Virus record (IMG/VR): IMGVR_UViG_3300013122_000003
Coordinates: 1-39,119 of that record
DNA length: 39,119 nt
Source of the DNA: a virus
Strand: one strand, 5' to 3'
The notes beneath the pieces were generated by a model. The model was not told where the DNA came from. It saw only the letters and a program-made list of their open reading frames with translations, and did not search any database. A program made the position numbers and the translations under genes. Positions within the stretch are counted from its first letter, which is position 1. Each line of letters starts with the position of its first letter. Shown piece by piece: positions 23,137 through 29,200 of this stretch.

Positions 23137-23945
23137 GGCTGCACCTCCTGAATTTGGTTTCCATCGGCTATCAGCAACGGTGAATCAGGCAGTCGGAGTA
23201 CAATTCCCTGTTTTTGCGCTTCTGAAAGCAGGTAACGCTTTGCAACCTCATATTTTTCCTGTAACAAAGCCACTTTGTTGCGATATAACCTTTCCTGTTC
23301 CGTAAAAAGCGCTTGGTTTGAACGGAGGCCGAACATAAAATCATCGTAACCGGTCAGCATGGCGCGACTCTCAACAATAAGCCTTCGTTCTTCTTCCAGC
23401 CGCAGCCCCTTCAATTTCGAGTAAACAGCTGAACAGAGATTGCCGTATCGGTATCTGATGACATCCCAAGCGACTGACGGAATTAATACAGCAAGCGCTC
23501 TTGAATTCGCGTAAAAATCATTTCGATCCAGCTCACCAAGCGCATCGCCAAATGCCTCCATGAATTCCTTGCTCTGCCTTGGCATACCGCCCAGAGCAGT
23601 CTCGATAAAAATCTTCTTGAATCCGATTCGCTTTGAAAGATCGTCGTTGCAAAGTATCTGGTATATCCATTCATTGGCATCTTCTTCGGATAGTTGCCAG
23701 ACCGCCACGTCCATGAGCCACATGCTATTTCCGAAGTCGGTCATCTCTTCCCACCGTTCGACGAGCTTGCTGCCGTTATCGGTGTAGTAATAATCCTGTC
23801 CGTCCCAGCTGATGTCTGAAAACATTTCTGACAAGATGCCTATTTCTTCGCCCCTTGCCATATCACGTAAAGAGTCGTAGATATCTGTAGCGGAGTAGTA
23901 CTTCGGTGTACCGTTGTCATATGGATCTCCATCAATACGACTCAT
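23133..23945 (-). CDS. large early protein of unknown function
   Basis: A 270-residue acidic protein, the largest unassigned protein in the early region. The N-terminal half is aromatic and acidic (Y-Y-S-A-T-D-I-Y-D-S-L, W-D-G-Q-D-Y-Y-Y). Residues about 195-250 form a charged helix (E-E-E-R-R-L-I-V-E-S and Q-E-R-L-Y-R-N-K-V-A-L-L-Q-E-K-Y-E). No membrane segment or catalytic motif is visible. The DNA looks slightly AT-richer than its neighbours. Early takeover, anti-defence or exclusion roles are possible; none is shown by sequence. Confidence 0.65.
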   Translation of the reverse strand: MSRIDGDPYDNGTPKYYSATDIYDSLRDMARGEEIGILSEMFSDISWDGQDYYYTDNGSKLVERWEEMTDFGNSMWLMDVAVWQLSEEDANEWIYQILCNDDLSKRIGFKKIFIETALGGMPRQSKEFMEAFGDALGELDRNDFYANSRALAVLIPSVAWDVIRYRYGNLCSAVYSKLKGLRLEEERRLIVESRAMLTGYDDFMFGLRSNQALFTEQERLYRNKVALLQEKYEVAKRYLLSEAQKQGIVLRLPDSPLLIADGNQIQEVQP

Positions 23946-24562
23946 TCCTCAATCACCCACACTTCCCGGTATTGCTTGCCCCACTGGATGCAAGCTGCCT
24001 TGTCTGCCATGAACAGATCCAGCGTCTGACCAGATACGCCGCAGTCTTCAACCGTTCGCTCCCCGACATCTTCGATATAGATCCGCGTGCCGGCCGGCAG
24101 GACGCCGAAGTCAGCGGCAACAGTCCGGCCCTCGCTGCAGGTGGTGCCCGTGGCTGTGAGTTGGCCGTTCGGGCCGCGGTAGTACGCATAGACCTTGAAC
24201 TCACCCAAAGATCGCATTCTGATAGTTGTCTCTGCCGTTGTCGGCGTCGGATCGGCCAGCGGTGGGATCAACGTTTCCTGGATGACCACCGGCATGGCTT
24301 CGACCGCTTCGGATACCTGGATCAGCTGCGACTCGATGGCTGCGCACCGGCTGTCCATTTCTGATTGTTTGGCCCTGATCGCGGCCGCCTGAGGCGCGAA
24401 GCTTGTCAGCGTGTGCCAGTAAGCAGCAGCGACCAGCGCCATCAGGATCAGGCCGATGATGAATACGCGATGACGGCGGATGAAGCCGCGAATGCGTGAT
24501 ATTCGGGACCGGCGGCGGAAGCCGTTGTGTTCGATCATGCGGGGGTAATCATCGATTCTCAT
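23942..24562 (-). CDS. membrane-anchored 3D-domain protein (MltA/YocH-like)
   Basis: A 206-residue protein with a basic N-terminus, one membrane helix (about residues 33-50, V-F-I-I-G-L-I-L-M-A-L-V-A-A-A) and a short coiled segment. Its C-terminal 3D domain runs from V-A-A-D-F-G-V-L-P-A-G-T-R-I-Y-I to V-E-D-C-G-V-S-G then L-D-L-F-M-A-D. The 3D domain, named for three conserved Asp residues, is the catalytic core of MltA-type lytic transglycosylases and of Firmicutes Sps proteins. It is exported and membrane-tethered, so it probably acts on peptidoglycan. Being encoded in the early operon rather than with lysis genes is unusual. Confidence 0.75.
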   Translation of the reverse strand: MRIDDYPRMIEHNGFRRRSRISRIRGFIRRHRVFIIGLILMALVAAAYWHTLTSFAPQAAAIRAKQSEMDSRCAAIESQLIQVSEAVEAMPVVIQETLIPPLADPTPTTAETTIRMRSLGEFKVYAYYRGPNGQLTATGTTCSEGRTVAADFGVLPAGTRIYIEDVGERTVEDCGVSGQTLDLFMADKAACIQWGKQYREVWVIEE

Positions 24563-24774
24563 TCAATTTTTGCCCCCTTGTTTAGCCACTGCCTGAGGGC
24601 GAATTTGCCGACATGCTTTCCGCGTCGCTTACCGGGTACCATCAGCGGAAAATCCTTCATGTTGAACATGGTCCAGACATCGCGCTCCGGCAGCCCGGTA
24701 TACGTGATAACTTCAGTCGGTGTCATGATTTCCGGCCATTGTTCAAATGGTCTTAATTGTGATATACTTGGCAT
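24559..24774 (-). CDS. AlpA/excisionase-like HTH protein
   Basis: A 71-residue protein with a winged-HTH of the HTH_17/AlpA type: M-T-P-T-E-V-I-T-Y-T-G-L-P-E-R-D-V-W, then F-P-L-M-V-P-G-K-R-R-G-K-H, and F-A-L-R-Q-W-L at the end. Such proteins act as excisionase or as helix-based regulators. It is 4 kb from the integrase but is an early lytic gene, as needed for excision. The ATG at 24774 follows GAGGTGAACTTAC. A possible antisense RNA covers this start. Confidence 0.7.
   Translation of the reverse strand: MPSISQLRPFEQWPEIMTPTEVITYTGLPERDVWTMFNMKDFPLMVPGKRRGKHVGKFALRQWLNKGAKIE
24739..24768 (+). promoter_or_regulatory. candidate antisense promoter at the AlpA-like gene start
   Basis: The plus strand has TTGTTC (24739-24744), an 18-bp spacer and an extended -10 TG-A-TATACT (24760-24768). 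Transcription would start near 24775, at the start codon of the AlpA-like gene, and end at the plus-strand terminator by 24829. Confidence 0.35.
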
Positions 24775-24829
24775 GTAAGTTCACCTCTTTTAGGGTTGGC
24801 CGTCCTGTTCCACCAGGGCGGTCTTTTTT
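24775..24829 (+). ncRNA. possible ~55-nt antisense RNA covering the AlpA-like ribosome site
   Basis: This is inferred from a plus-strand promoter (24739-24768) and terminator (24798-24829) with nothing between that could code. The RNA would contain CACCTC, complementary to the GAGGTG ribosome site of the AlpA-like gene, and could block its translation. Antisense control of early phage regulators is known (lambda OOP, P22 sar). Expression is unproven. Confidence 0.3.
24798..24829 (+). terminator. plus-strand intrinsic terminator between XRE and AlpA-like genes
   Basis: A 10-bp stem GGCCGTCCTG / CAGGGCGGTC with two G-U pairs and a six-base loop is followed by six T on the plus strand (24824-24829). 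The minus strand has no T run, so it cannot end the early operon. It points at plus-strand RNA, which otherwise has no known source here. Confidence 0.72.
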
Positions 24830-25166
24830 ACTGTCTTCCGATCGTGATCGATATACCCAGGGCCTTAAGAAAAGCGTCTAACTTATCAACCGGCGGGAAG
24901 TTCTCTCCACGCTCAAGACGGCTAAGCGTTGATCTTGAAATCCCGGTTTCAGCGGCGATATCTTTCAAGCAAAGCTTTTTCTCTTTTCGCGTTTGACGTA
25001 TTAAATCCCCGCAATCATGCAAGTCGTGAATCTCCGTCTCTATTGGTTCTGTCATTTCCCTAAGCGAACCGGCGATTCTTTCTAAAGCATTGGCGATACG
25101 ATCGATTGATTCTGCCTCGATGATTTCAGCTCTGAGCGGTACAACTATTTCTCCAATATTTGACAT
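24828..25166 (-). CDS. XRE-family HTH regulator
   Basis: A 112-residue protein. The N-terminal 50 residues are helical and acidic ([13 protein letters not shown]). The C-terminal 60 are a Cro/CI-type HTH ([21 protein letters not shown] then [11 protein letters not shown]). The order is reversed compared with usual repressors and resembles HTH partners of small regulatory systems. The ATG at 25166 follows GAGGTGAGAAGAAA. It is divergent from the KTSC gene and may control the shared intergenic region, where an inverted repeat lies. Confidence 0.75.
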   Translation of the reverse strand: MSNIGEIVVPLRAEIIEAESIDRIANALERIAGSLREMTEPIETEIHDLHDCGDLIRQTRKEKKLCLKDIAAETGISRSTLSRLERGENFPPVDKLDAFLKALGISITIGRQ

Positions 25167-25204
25167 TTTCTTCTCACCTCACTTTTTCATGAATTCCAGG
25201 CATT

Positions 25205-25240
25205 CGCGATATGATATAATTTTGTTCAGCTGTTATCGCG
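25205..25240 (+). promoter_or_regulatory. promoter with flanking inverted repeat, KTSC gene
   Basis: The plus strand has an extended -10 TG-A-TATAAT (-10 at 25215-25220) with a weak -35. A perfect 7-bp inverted repeat, CGCGATA (25205-25211) and TATCGCG (25234-25240), brackets the -10 and start point. It is a likely operator for the divergent XRE protein, or a leader hairpin. Confidence 0.5.
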
Positions 25241-25257
25241 GGAAGGGGGTGATAGGT

Positions 25258-25464
25258 ATGATAAGAAAACCAGTTCGTTCAAGTAATCTAAGCTCTGTTG
25301 GTTATGAAAATGGTACTTTGGAAGTTCAATTTCACTCAGGCGGAATATATCGGTATTCCGGAGTTCCTGAGAATGTTTATCGAAATCTGATGTCGGCGGC
25401 GTCTCTTGGATCGTATTTTGCTGCTTTTATCAAAGATCGATATCCAACAAAGCAAATATGCTAA
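25258..25464 (+). CDS. KTSC-domain protein
   Basis: A 68-residue protein matching the KTSC family through most of its length: [34 protein letters not shown] then S-L-G-S-Y-F. KTSC domains occur alone or fused to lysyl-tRNA synthetase and are common in phages; their role is unclear, perhaps nucleic-acid binding. It is the only plus-strand gene inside the early minus-strand operon. The ATG at 25258 follows AAGGGGGTGA. Its stop overlaps the stop of the convergent BC1881 gene. Confidence 0.85.
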   Translation: MIRKPVRSSNLSSVGYENGTLEVQFHSGGIYRYSGVPENVYRNLMSAASLGSYFAAFIKDRYPTKQIC

Positions 25465-25622
25465 TCCGTCACTACTAGAATAATTGCGGGCCCTGTACCT
25501 TCTATAATCTTGCCATCGACAGCTACTTTATATTCGGCATAGGGCTTGACAATTATTTCGTCAACACCTTCGCGCTTGATCACTTCCTCAAGCAGATCAC
25601 ACGTTTTAATGCTTCCAAGCAT
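25461..25622 (-). CDS. BC1881-family small protein
   Basis: A 53-residue protein with the BC1881 pattern: [14 protein letters not shown], then V-K-P-Y-A-E-Y-K-V, and the conserved end [12 protein letters not shown]. The family is frequent in Bacillota phages beside early regulators; function unknown. The ATG at 25622 follows AGGAGGTGAG at ideal spacing. The 159 nt upstream hold an open minus-strand frame with no usable start and nothing else that I can name. Confidence 0.82.
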   Translation of the reverse strand: MLGSIKTCDLLEEVIKREGVDEIIVKPYAEYKVAVDGKIIEGTGPAIILVVTD

Positions 25623-25780
25623 TCTTCTCACCTCCTCTCATCCTTCACGGCCCGGGATCTGTTCTGCAGCGGTTTCTCTCCGCTGCTCCCGGTACTCGCT
25701 ATGTTCCGTCAGTTGCCTGGCTCCGATTCTGCTATCAGGCGGTCGCGTTGGTGTGTGGGGATGATTTTTAATAAACCAGG

Positions 25781-26023
25781 TTATGGTGTTGATTTCGGAA
25801 CATCGCGGGTAAAAAAAATGTAATCCTGTGATTCTCCCAGAATGTCAGAAACAGCTTGTGCCTCCAGCGGTTTGAAATCCAGCCATCCTGAAACCTTGTC
25901 CTGATAAGTACGAACGGCGCAGCCAAGGCGTTTTGCCATCTCAGAATCGCTGATTTCAGCCAATATCTGAAGTGCTGGAATCCTGAAGAAAGGTTGATGG
26001 ATCTTTTTTCGAGTATTCGACAT
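25781..26023 (-). CDS. Cro-like HTH regulator
   Basis: The first gene of the leftward lytic transcript, divergent from the repressor. It has 80 residues with a degenerate HTH (L-A-E-I-S-D-S-E-M-A-K-R-L-G-C-A-V-R-T-Y-Q-D-K-V) in the usual place for Cro. The ATG at 26023 follows AAAGGGGG. It should bind the operators at 26080-26129 and switch the phage to lysis, by analogy with Cro. Its 3' end carries an 11-bp match to one operator (25787-25797). Confidence 0.68.
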   Translation of the reverse strand: MSNTRKKIHQPFFRIPALQILAEISDSEMAKRLGCAVRTYQDKVSGWLDFKPLEAQAVSDILGESQDYIFFTRDVPKSTP

Positions 26024-26079
26024 TAATATATACCCCCTTTCTATGGTGTAGGTCTGATCTAATCACACAACAGCTTGTG

Positions 26080-26129
26080 TGTTGATTTCGACACGGTTAT
26101 GATAACACCCGCTTTTGTCGATGTCAACA
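26080..26129. promoter_or_regulatory. two repressor operators in the divergent control region
   Basis: Two 14-bp imperfect palindromes lie 36 bp apart centre to centre: TGTTGATTTCGACA (26080-26093) and TGTCGATGTCAACA (26116-26129). On opposite strands they share TGTTGA-NN-TCGACA. They sit between the cro-like and repressor genes, where both promoters must lie. A second palindrome, CACACAA-CAGC-TTGTGTG (26064-26081), overlaps the first site. Confidence 0.75.
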
Positions 26130-26187
26130 CATATTTCGCATATATTTCGAGAAATTTGTTGTTTTATCGGCACAAAAGGAGTATCAT

Positions 26188-26589
26188 ATGGATCGTGGGG
26201 GTGTTAATATGACCGCGAAGGAAACGGCTATAGGCAGGCGAATCAAAGAGTGCCGCCAAAAGATGAATTTGACGCAGGAGCATCTTGCGGAAATACTCCA
26301 GAATAAATACGGCTTGTCAACCGATCGGCCGACTATATCAAAGTGGGAAACAGGATTCCAAGAACCGACAATCACACCCTTAAAATATATGGCTGAAGTA
26401 TTTGGTGTATCTCTCGATTATTTGAATGGAAAAGACGACTTTGTTCAAAGCGAGCAAAAGGTTGAACATAATAAATTAGGCGATGACCATCAATGGTTAT
26501 TTGACAAAATTGCCAAAGCCGATTCGGCTAAGGCGAAGAAAATGAGACAGCTGATGGAGTTAGTTGATGGAGAGGATAAAAACAGTTGA
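26188..26589 (+). CDS. CI-like lysogeny repressor (HTH only)
   Basis: A 133-residue repressor with an N-terminal XRE HTH (I-G-R-R-I-K-E-C-R-Q-K-M-N-L-T-Q-E-H-L-A, then R-P-T-I-S-K-W-E-T-G) and G-V-S-L-D-Y-L-N-G, followed by a short acidic helix. It has no S24 self-cleavage domain. Inactivation therefore probably depends on the ImmA-like protease encoded next, as in ICEBs1 and related phages. The ATG at 26188 has AAAGGAG; an ATG at 26209 with GGGGGTG is an alternative. Confidence 0.85.
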   Translation: MDRGGVNMTAKETAIGRRIKECRQKMNLTQEHLAEILQNKYGLSTDRPTISKWETGFQEPTITPLKYMAEVFGVSLDYLNGKDDFVQSEQKVEHNKLGDDHQWLFDKIAKADSAKAKKMRQLMELVDGEDKNS

Positions 26590-26884
26590 TGGCATTGTAG
26601 CGCTTCTTCAAGATAAAAACATAAGAGTCGAAAAAGCTGATCTGTTTGGTTATTGTAAAGCCACGGTAAAAAAACAGGGGGAAGGGTACTTGATTCTTGT
26701 CGAAGAAACGTTATCATTCGATGCTATGCTGAAAGCACTTCAACACGAACTATGCCACATTATATTAGGCCATCTAGATGACGACACAAAGACCGAAAGT
26801 CAGATGGAAAAGGAAGTTACATCTGTACTGCCCGCCTTACGGCACGAACTAAAGCGAGTAGGCCAACCGGCCACGCAATATTAG
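26567..26884 (+). CDS. ImmA/IrrE-family metallopeptidase
   Basis: A short (105-residue) zinc protease with H-E-L-C-H at residues 60-64, the HExxH motif, followed by I-I-L-G-H-L. ImmA-type proteins cleave the partner repressor to start induction. The gene overlaps the repressor by 23 nt, the usual coupling for this pair. TTG at 26564 lies directly before the ATG and could also start translation. It is shorter than classical ImmA, but the active-site region is intact. Confidence 0.85.
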   Translation: MERIKTVDGIVALLQDKNIRVEKADLFGYCKATVKKQGEGYLILVEETLSFDAMLKALQHELCHIILGHLDDDTKTESQMEKEVTSVLPALRHELKRVGQPATQY

Positions 26885-26901
26885 TTTTCGAGGAGGACAA
26901 C

Positions 26902-27258
26902 ATGGAAAATCAAGAGGTTCTTCAGGCTAATCAGGCGGTGTACACACCTGATCGAACGGATTCGTACTTTGACGGTGGTCTTCTGCAGCTTATCGGCTGG
27001 AGAATACTCGGATCACTTGTCACGATGATTACACTCGGTCTATGCTTCCCCTGGGCGTATTGCATGATCTACCGCTGGGAAGCGAGACACACCGTTATCA
27101 ACGGCCGGCGGTTGATTTTCGATGGTACCGCGGTTCAGCTTTTTGGGAACTGGATCAAGTGGCTGCTACTGACTCTTATTACGATCGGCATCTACGGTTT
27201 TTGGTTAAGTATTAAGCTGAAAAAATGGCAAGTTAAACATACACACTTCGCCGCATAA
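26902..27258 (+). CDS. DUF898-like membrane protein
   Basis: A 118-residue protein with two hydrophobic segments (about residues 33-57 and 82-102). The patterns Y-F-D-G-G-L-L-Q-L-I-G-W, C-F-P-W-A-Y-C-M-I-Y-R-W-E and F-D-G-T-A-V-Q-L-F-G-N-W-I match the DUF898 family. The ATG follows GGAGGACAAC. Lying in the lysogeny operon between ImmA and integrase, it should be made in the prophage. Superinfection exclusion is a plausible role but is inference. Confidence 0.75.
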   Translation: MENQEVLQANQAVYTPDRTDSYFDGGLLQLIGWRILGSLVTMITLGLCFPWAYCMIYRWEARHTVINGRRLIFDGTAVQLFGNWIKWLLLTLITIGIYGFWLSIKLKKWQVKHTHFAA

Positions 27259-27300
27259 AAAAAGGACCCGGTCACCGCCAGGCAGCAGATACCGGATCCC
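27257..27300 (-). terminator. minus-strand terminator between DUF898 and integrase
   Basis: On the minus strand GGATCCGGT pairs with ACCGGGTCC (one G-U) and is followed by seven T. The plus strand has no T run, so rightward repressor-operon RNA can pass into the integrase, while leftward RNA entering from the integrase side is stopped. Confidence 0.65.
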
Positions 27301-27367
27301 TTGATGCAACCAACCCTTTGCAGGGCGGCTTTACGTTGCCCATTATACCACGAATGGAGGCGAGCGT

Positions 27368-28501
27368 ATGCCGAAAAGAGGTAAACCGCGTAGCAGAGCA
27401 AACGGCGAAGGTACAATATATCAGAACGCCAACGAAACATGGACAGCGCAATATAAAGCGCCGCCGGGCAGCAAACCAGCCAGGCCGAGTATGACGTTCA
27501 CCACGCAGCGCAAGGCGAAACAGTGGCTTACTAGCCAGCTGCGTGACCTTGATACTGGCGATTATGTCGAGCTGTCCATCCAGTCGCTTGGCAGTTGGTG
27601 GGACGTATGGGTGGAAACATACAAGCGCCGGACGGTTACAGAAGACACGCTGGCATCGTATAAGTATGCTAAAGCCAGATTGTCTGCGGCTATCCTAAAA
27701 ACGCAGTTGGCTGACCTGAAAACAGAAAATATTCAAGCCGAGTGGAACCGCCTGAGTGATCTCGATCTTACCAGACGAACGGTTGAACTGACTCGCACAC
27801 CGCTGGTCATGTGCCTGGACAAGGCTGTAGACTTGAAGAAGCTACGAAGCAACCCGGCTAAGGCTACGACGCTGCCGGACGACGACAGCACGCCGTCTGT
27901 ACCGCTTACGATCGACGAGGAGCGTGACCTGGTGGCATACTGTCTCTCACTACCACGTACACTTGCAAACGGCCGAATCGACAAGCATGACGTTAGGCGG
28001 CAGGTGTATAAGGATGCGTTGCTTTTCATCCTGCGGACTGGCGTGCGCCGGGCCGAGTGCCTTAATCTGACATGGGATGACTGGACAGATCTGGTCATTC
28101 ATGTCCGTGGCACCAAGACGGACGCTTCTGATCGCATGATACCGCTGACTGAGGATGTCCTTGCGATGCTTCGCCGCCGCCGACAGGCTACCGCTACCGG
28201 GTATGTTTTCGTTACGACGAACGGCCATGTTCTCAGCGGGCGAAACCTACTTCGGCACCTGGTCGACCTAAATGGCCATAAAATACACGACCTAAGGCAC
28301 ACCTACTGCACCCGCGCTGCTCAGGCCGGAATTAACCCCAAGGTGCTGCAGACGATCACCGGACACAGCAAGATCGAAACCCTGCTGAAGATATACACGC
28401 ATGTATCAGATCAGGACCGCGCTGACGCTGCTGCAAAGATTTTTGCCTACTGCAAATTTACTGCAAATCCCGCCCCAAACGCGGATGCCGTTTCAAAATG
28501 A
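27368..28501 (+). CDS. int: tyrosine-type site-specific integrase
   Basis: A 377-residue integrase. It has an N-terminal arm-binding segment (about 1-60, basic, E-G-T-I-Y-Q-N then W-T-A-Q-Y), a core-binding domain (about 70-175), and a catalytic domain with R227 in T-G-V-R-R-A-E, H307-x-x-R310-H in H-D-L-R-H-T-Y, G-H at 332-333 and nucleophile Y343 in K-I-Y-T-H-V. The ATG follows GGAGGCGAGCGT. The tRNA-derived attP core is 38 bp downstream, so int will lie at one prophage end. Confidence 0.92.
   Translation: MPKRGKPRSRANGEGTIYQNANETWTAQYKAPPGSKPARPSMTFTTQRKAKQWLTSQLRDLDTGDYVELSIQSLGSWWDVWVETYKRRTVTEDTLASYKYAKARLSAAILKTQLADLKTENIQAEWNRLSDLDLTRRTVELTRTPLVMCLDKAVDLKKLRSNPAKATTLPDDDSTPSVPLTIDEERDLVAYCLSLPRTLANGRIDKHDVRRQVYKDALLFILRTGVRRAECLNLTWDDWTDLVIHVRGTKTDASDRMIPLTEDVLAMLRRRRQATATGYVFVTTNGHVLSGRNLLRHLVDLNGHKIHDLRHTYCTRAAQAGINPKVLQTITGHSKIETLLKIYTHVSDQDRADAAAKIFAYCKFTANPAPNADAVSK
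28449..28468 (+). other. left arm-type integrase sites (putative)
   Basis: ACTGCAAAT occurs at 28449-28457 and 28460-28468, 11 bp apart, inside the 3' end of int. Related pairs lie on the other side of the core. Paired direct repeats on both sides of a tRNA core are the usual arm-site layout for tyrosine integrases. Confidence 0.5.
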
Positions 28502-28531
28502 AAAAGCCTAGAAACCTTACAGTCTCTAGGC
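28501..28531 (-). terminator. minus-strand terminator between tRNA fragment and int
   Basis: The minus strand forms a 7-bp stem GCCTAGA / TCTAGGC followed by five T. After integration the host tRNA-Val promoter would read leftward through attP. This hairpin then serves as the tRNA terminator and stops antisense RNA over int. Confidence 0.75.
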
Positions 28532-28538
28532 AAATCTT

Positions 28539-28588
28539 TGGTGGGTAGTATAGGACTCGAACCTACGACCCCTTGCATGTCAAGCAAA
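28539..28588 (-). other. attP core: 3' part of a tRNA-Val(GAC) gene
   Basis: On the minus strand these 50 bp read as the 3' half of a tRNA. There is an anticodon arm with loop TTGACAT (anticodon GAC, valine), a variable region GGGTC, a T arm with loop TTCGAGT between GTAGG and CCTAT, the acceptor strand ACTACCC, and A-CCA. The D arm and 5' acceptor are absent, so this is not a working gene. It is the standard identity segment by which a phage restores the tRNA it integrates into. Confidence 0.9.
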
Positions 28589-28605
28589 CGTATAATTAAT
28601 ATTAT

Positions 28606-28718
28606 TGCATTTATCTGCATTTCATGCGCCATTAACAGCAAACAATAACCAGTCTGGAATTAATATTCTTTATTGTTTGCAGTTGTTTTTATGGGCGTTG
28701 CAAATTCTATTGCAAATT
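28606..28718. repeat. right arm-type repeats and inverted repeat beside attP
   Basis: TGCATTT occurs at 28606-28612 and 28616-28622. TTGCAAATT occurs at 28698-28706 and 28710-28718 (12 bp apart), echoing ACTGCAAAT in the int 3' end. Between them lies a perfect 11-bp inverted repeat, GCAAACAATAA (28638-28648) and TTATTGTTTGC (28670-28680). Likely integrase and excisionase binding DNA. Confidence 0.5.
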
Positions 28719-28729
28719 GGAGGCATACC

Positions 28730-28918
28730 ATGACTGAGAAAATGATCAAGACAATCCTGAAGGCCATAACCAGCAGCGGCCGGTATGATGACGGCGTGCT
28801 GCGGATCGAACGCGACCCTGTAACCAGGATGATCGACGTCTACCTGGGCGGGTACTTCACAACCAGCTGCAACACCAAGACGGAGCTGGCCGACTGGCTG
28901 CGTGACCTGCCTGATTGA
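28730..28918 (+). CDS. small hypothetical protein next to attP
   Basis: A 62-residue protein starting at the ATG after TTGGAGG. It has a helix (K-M-I-K-T-I-L-K-A-I) and a beta pair (G-V-L-R-I-E-R-D-P, M-I-D-V-Y-L-G-G-Y-F). I do not recognise it. Its stop codon lies in the -35 element of the SOS promoter of the next gene. It belongs to the plus-strand accessory strip between attP and the lysis genes. Confidence 0.62.
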   Translation: MTEKMIKTILKAITSSGRYDDGVLRIERDPVTRMIDVYLGGYFTTSCNTKTELADWLRDLPD

Positions 28919-28942
28919 CAATCCGAACAATCGTTCTATAAT
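28915..28942 (+). promoter_or_regulatory. consensus promoter with LexA (SOS) box
   Basis: TTGACA (28915-28920), 16-bp spacer, TATAAT (28937-28942): both hexamers are perfect. The spacer contains CGAAC-AATC-GTTC (28924-28936), a close match to the Gram-positive LexA/DinR operator (CGAAC-N4-GTTC). Bound LexA would cover the space between -35 and -10. Confidence 0.82.
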
Positions 28943-28948
28943 GTAGCC

Positions 28949-29200
28949 ATGAAGCGGATAATTGTAAAAGTATTAGTGGACTTCAGCCCTGACGGCGAAA
29001 TGACGCCGGTCCGGATCACCTGGCCAGATGGCCGGGTCTTCCCCATTGACAAGGTACTGGATGTACGCCAGGCGGCTGACATCGCGTGCGGAGGGAACGG
29101 CCTGCGGTACCTGTGCCGGATAGCCGGCCGTGAGGTTCCGTTGTGGTACGGGTATCTTCCGGAGATCAAGCGAGATGGTTGGTGGATGAACGGGAAATAG
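28949..29200 (+). CDS. SOS-regulated, apparently leaderless small protein
   Basis: An 83-residue protein (M-K-R-I-I-V-K-V-L-V-D-F, D-G-R-V-F-P-I-D-K-V-L-D-V-R-Q-A, then L-R-Y-L-C-R-I-A-G-R). The ATG starts 6 nt after the -10 element, at the expected transcription start. There is no ribosome site, so the mRNA should be leaderless. From memory, similar small proteins occur beside dinB-type genes in Bacillota; I could not check this. The W-P-D-G-R-V-F and G-G-N-G-L-R-Y blocks look like a compact beta fold. DNA damage is the likely inducer. Confidence 0.75.
   Translation: MKRIIVKVLVDFSPDGEMTPVRITWPDGRVFPIDKVLDVRQAADIACGGNGLRYLCRIAGREVPLWYGYLPEIKRDGWWMNGK

Noticed and set aside
25623-25780. Open minus-strand frame ending just before the BC1881 ribosome site
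   Set aside because: About 50 codons are open and polar, but no ATG, GTG or TTG start with a ribosome site is present. A remnant or a gene with a rare start cannot be excluded.
28539-28588. tRNA-Val gene
   Set aside because: Only the anticodon arm to 3' CCA is present; the D arm and 5' acceptor strand are missing. It is an attachment-site fragment.
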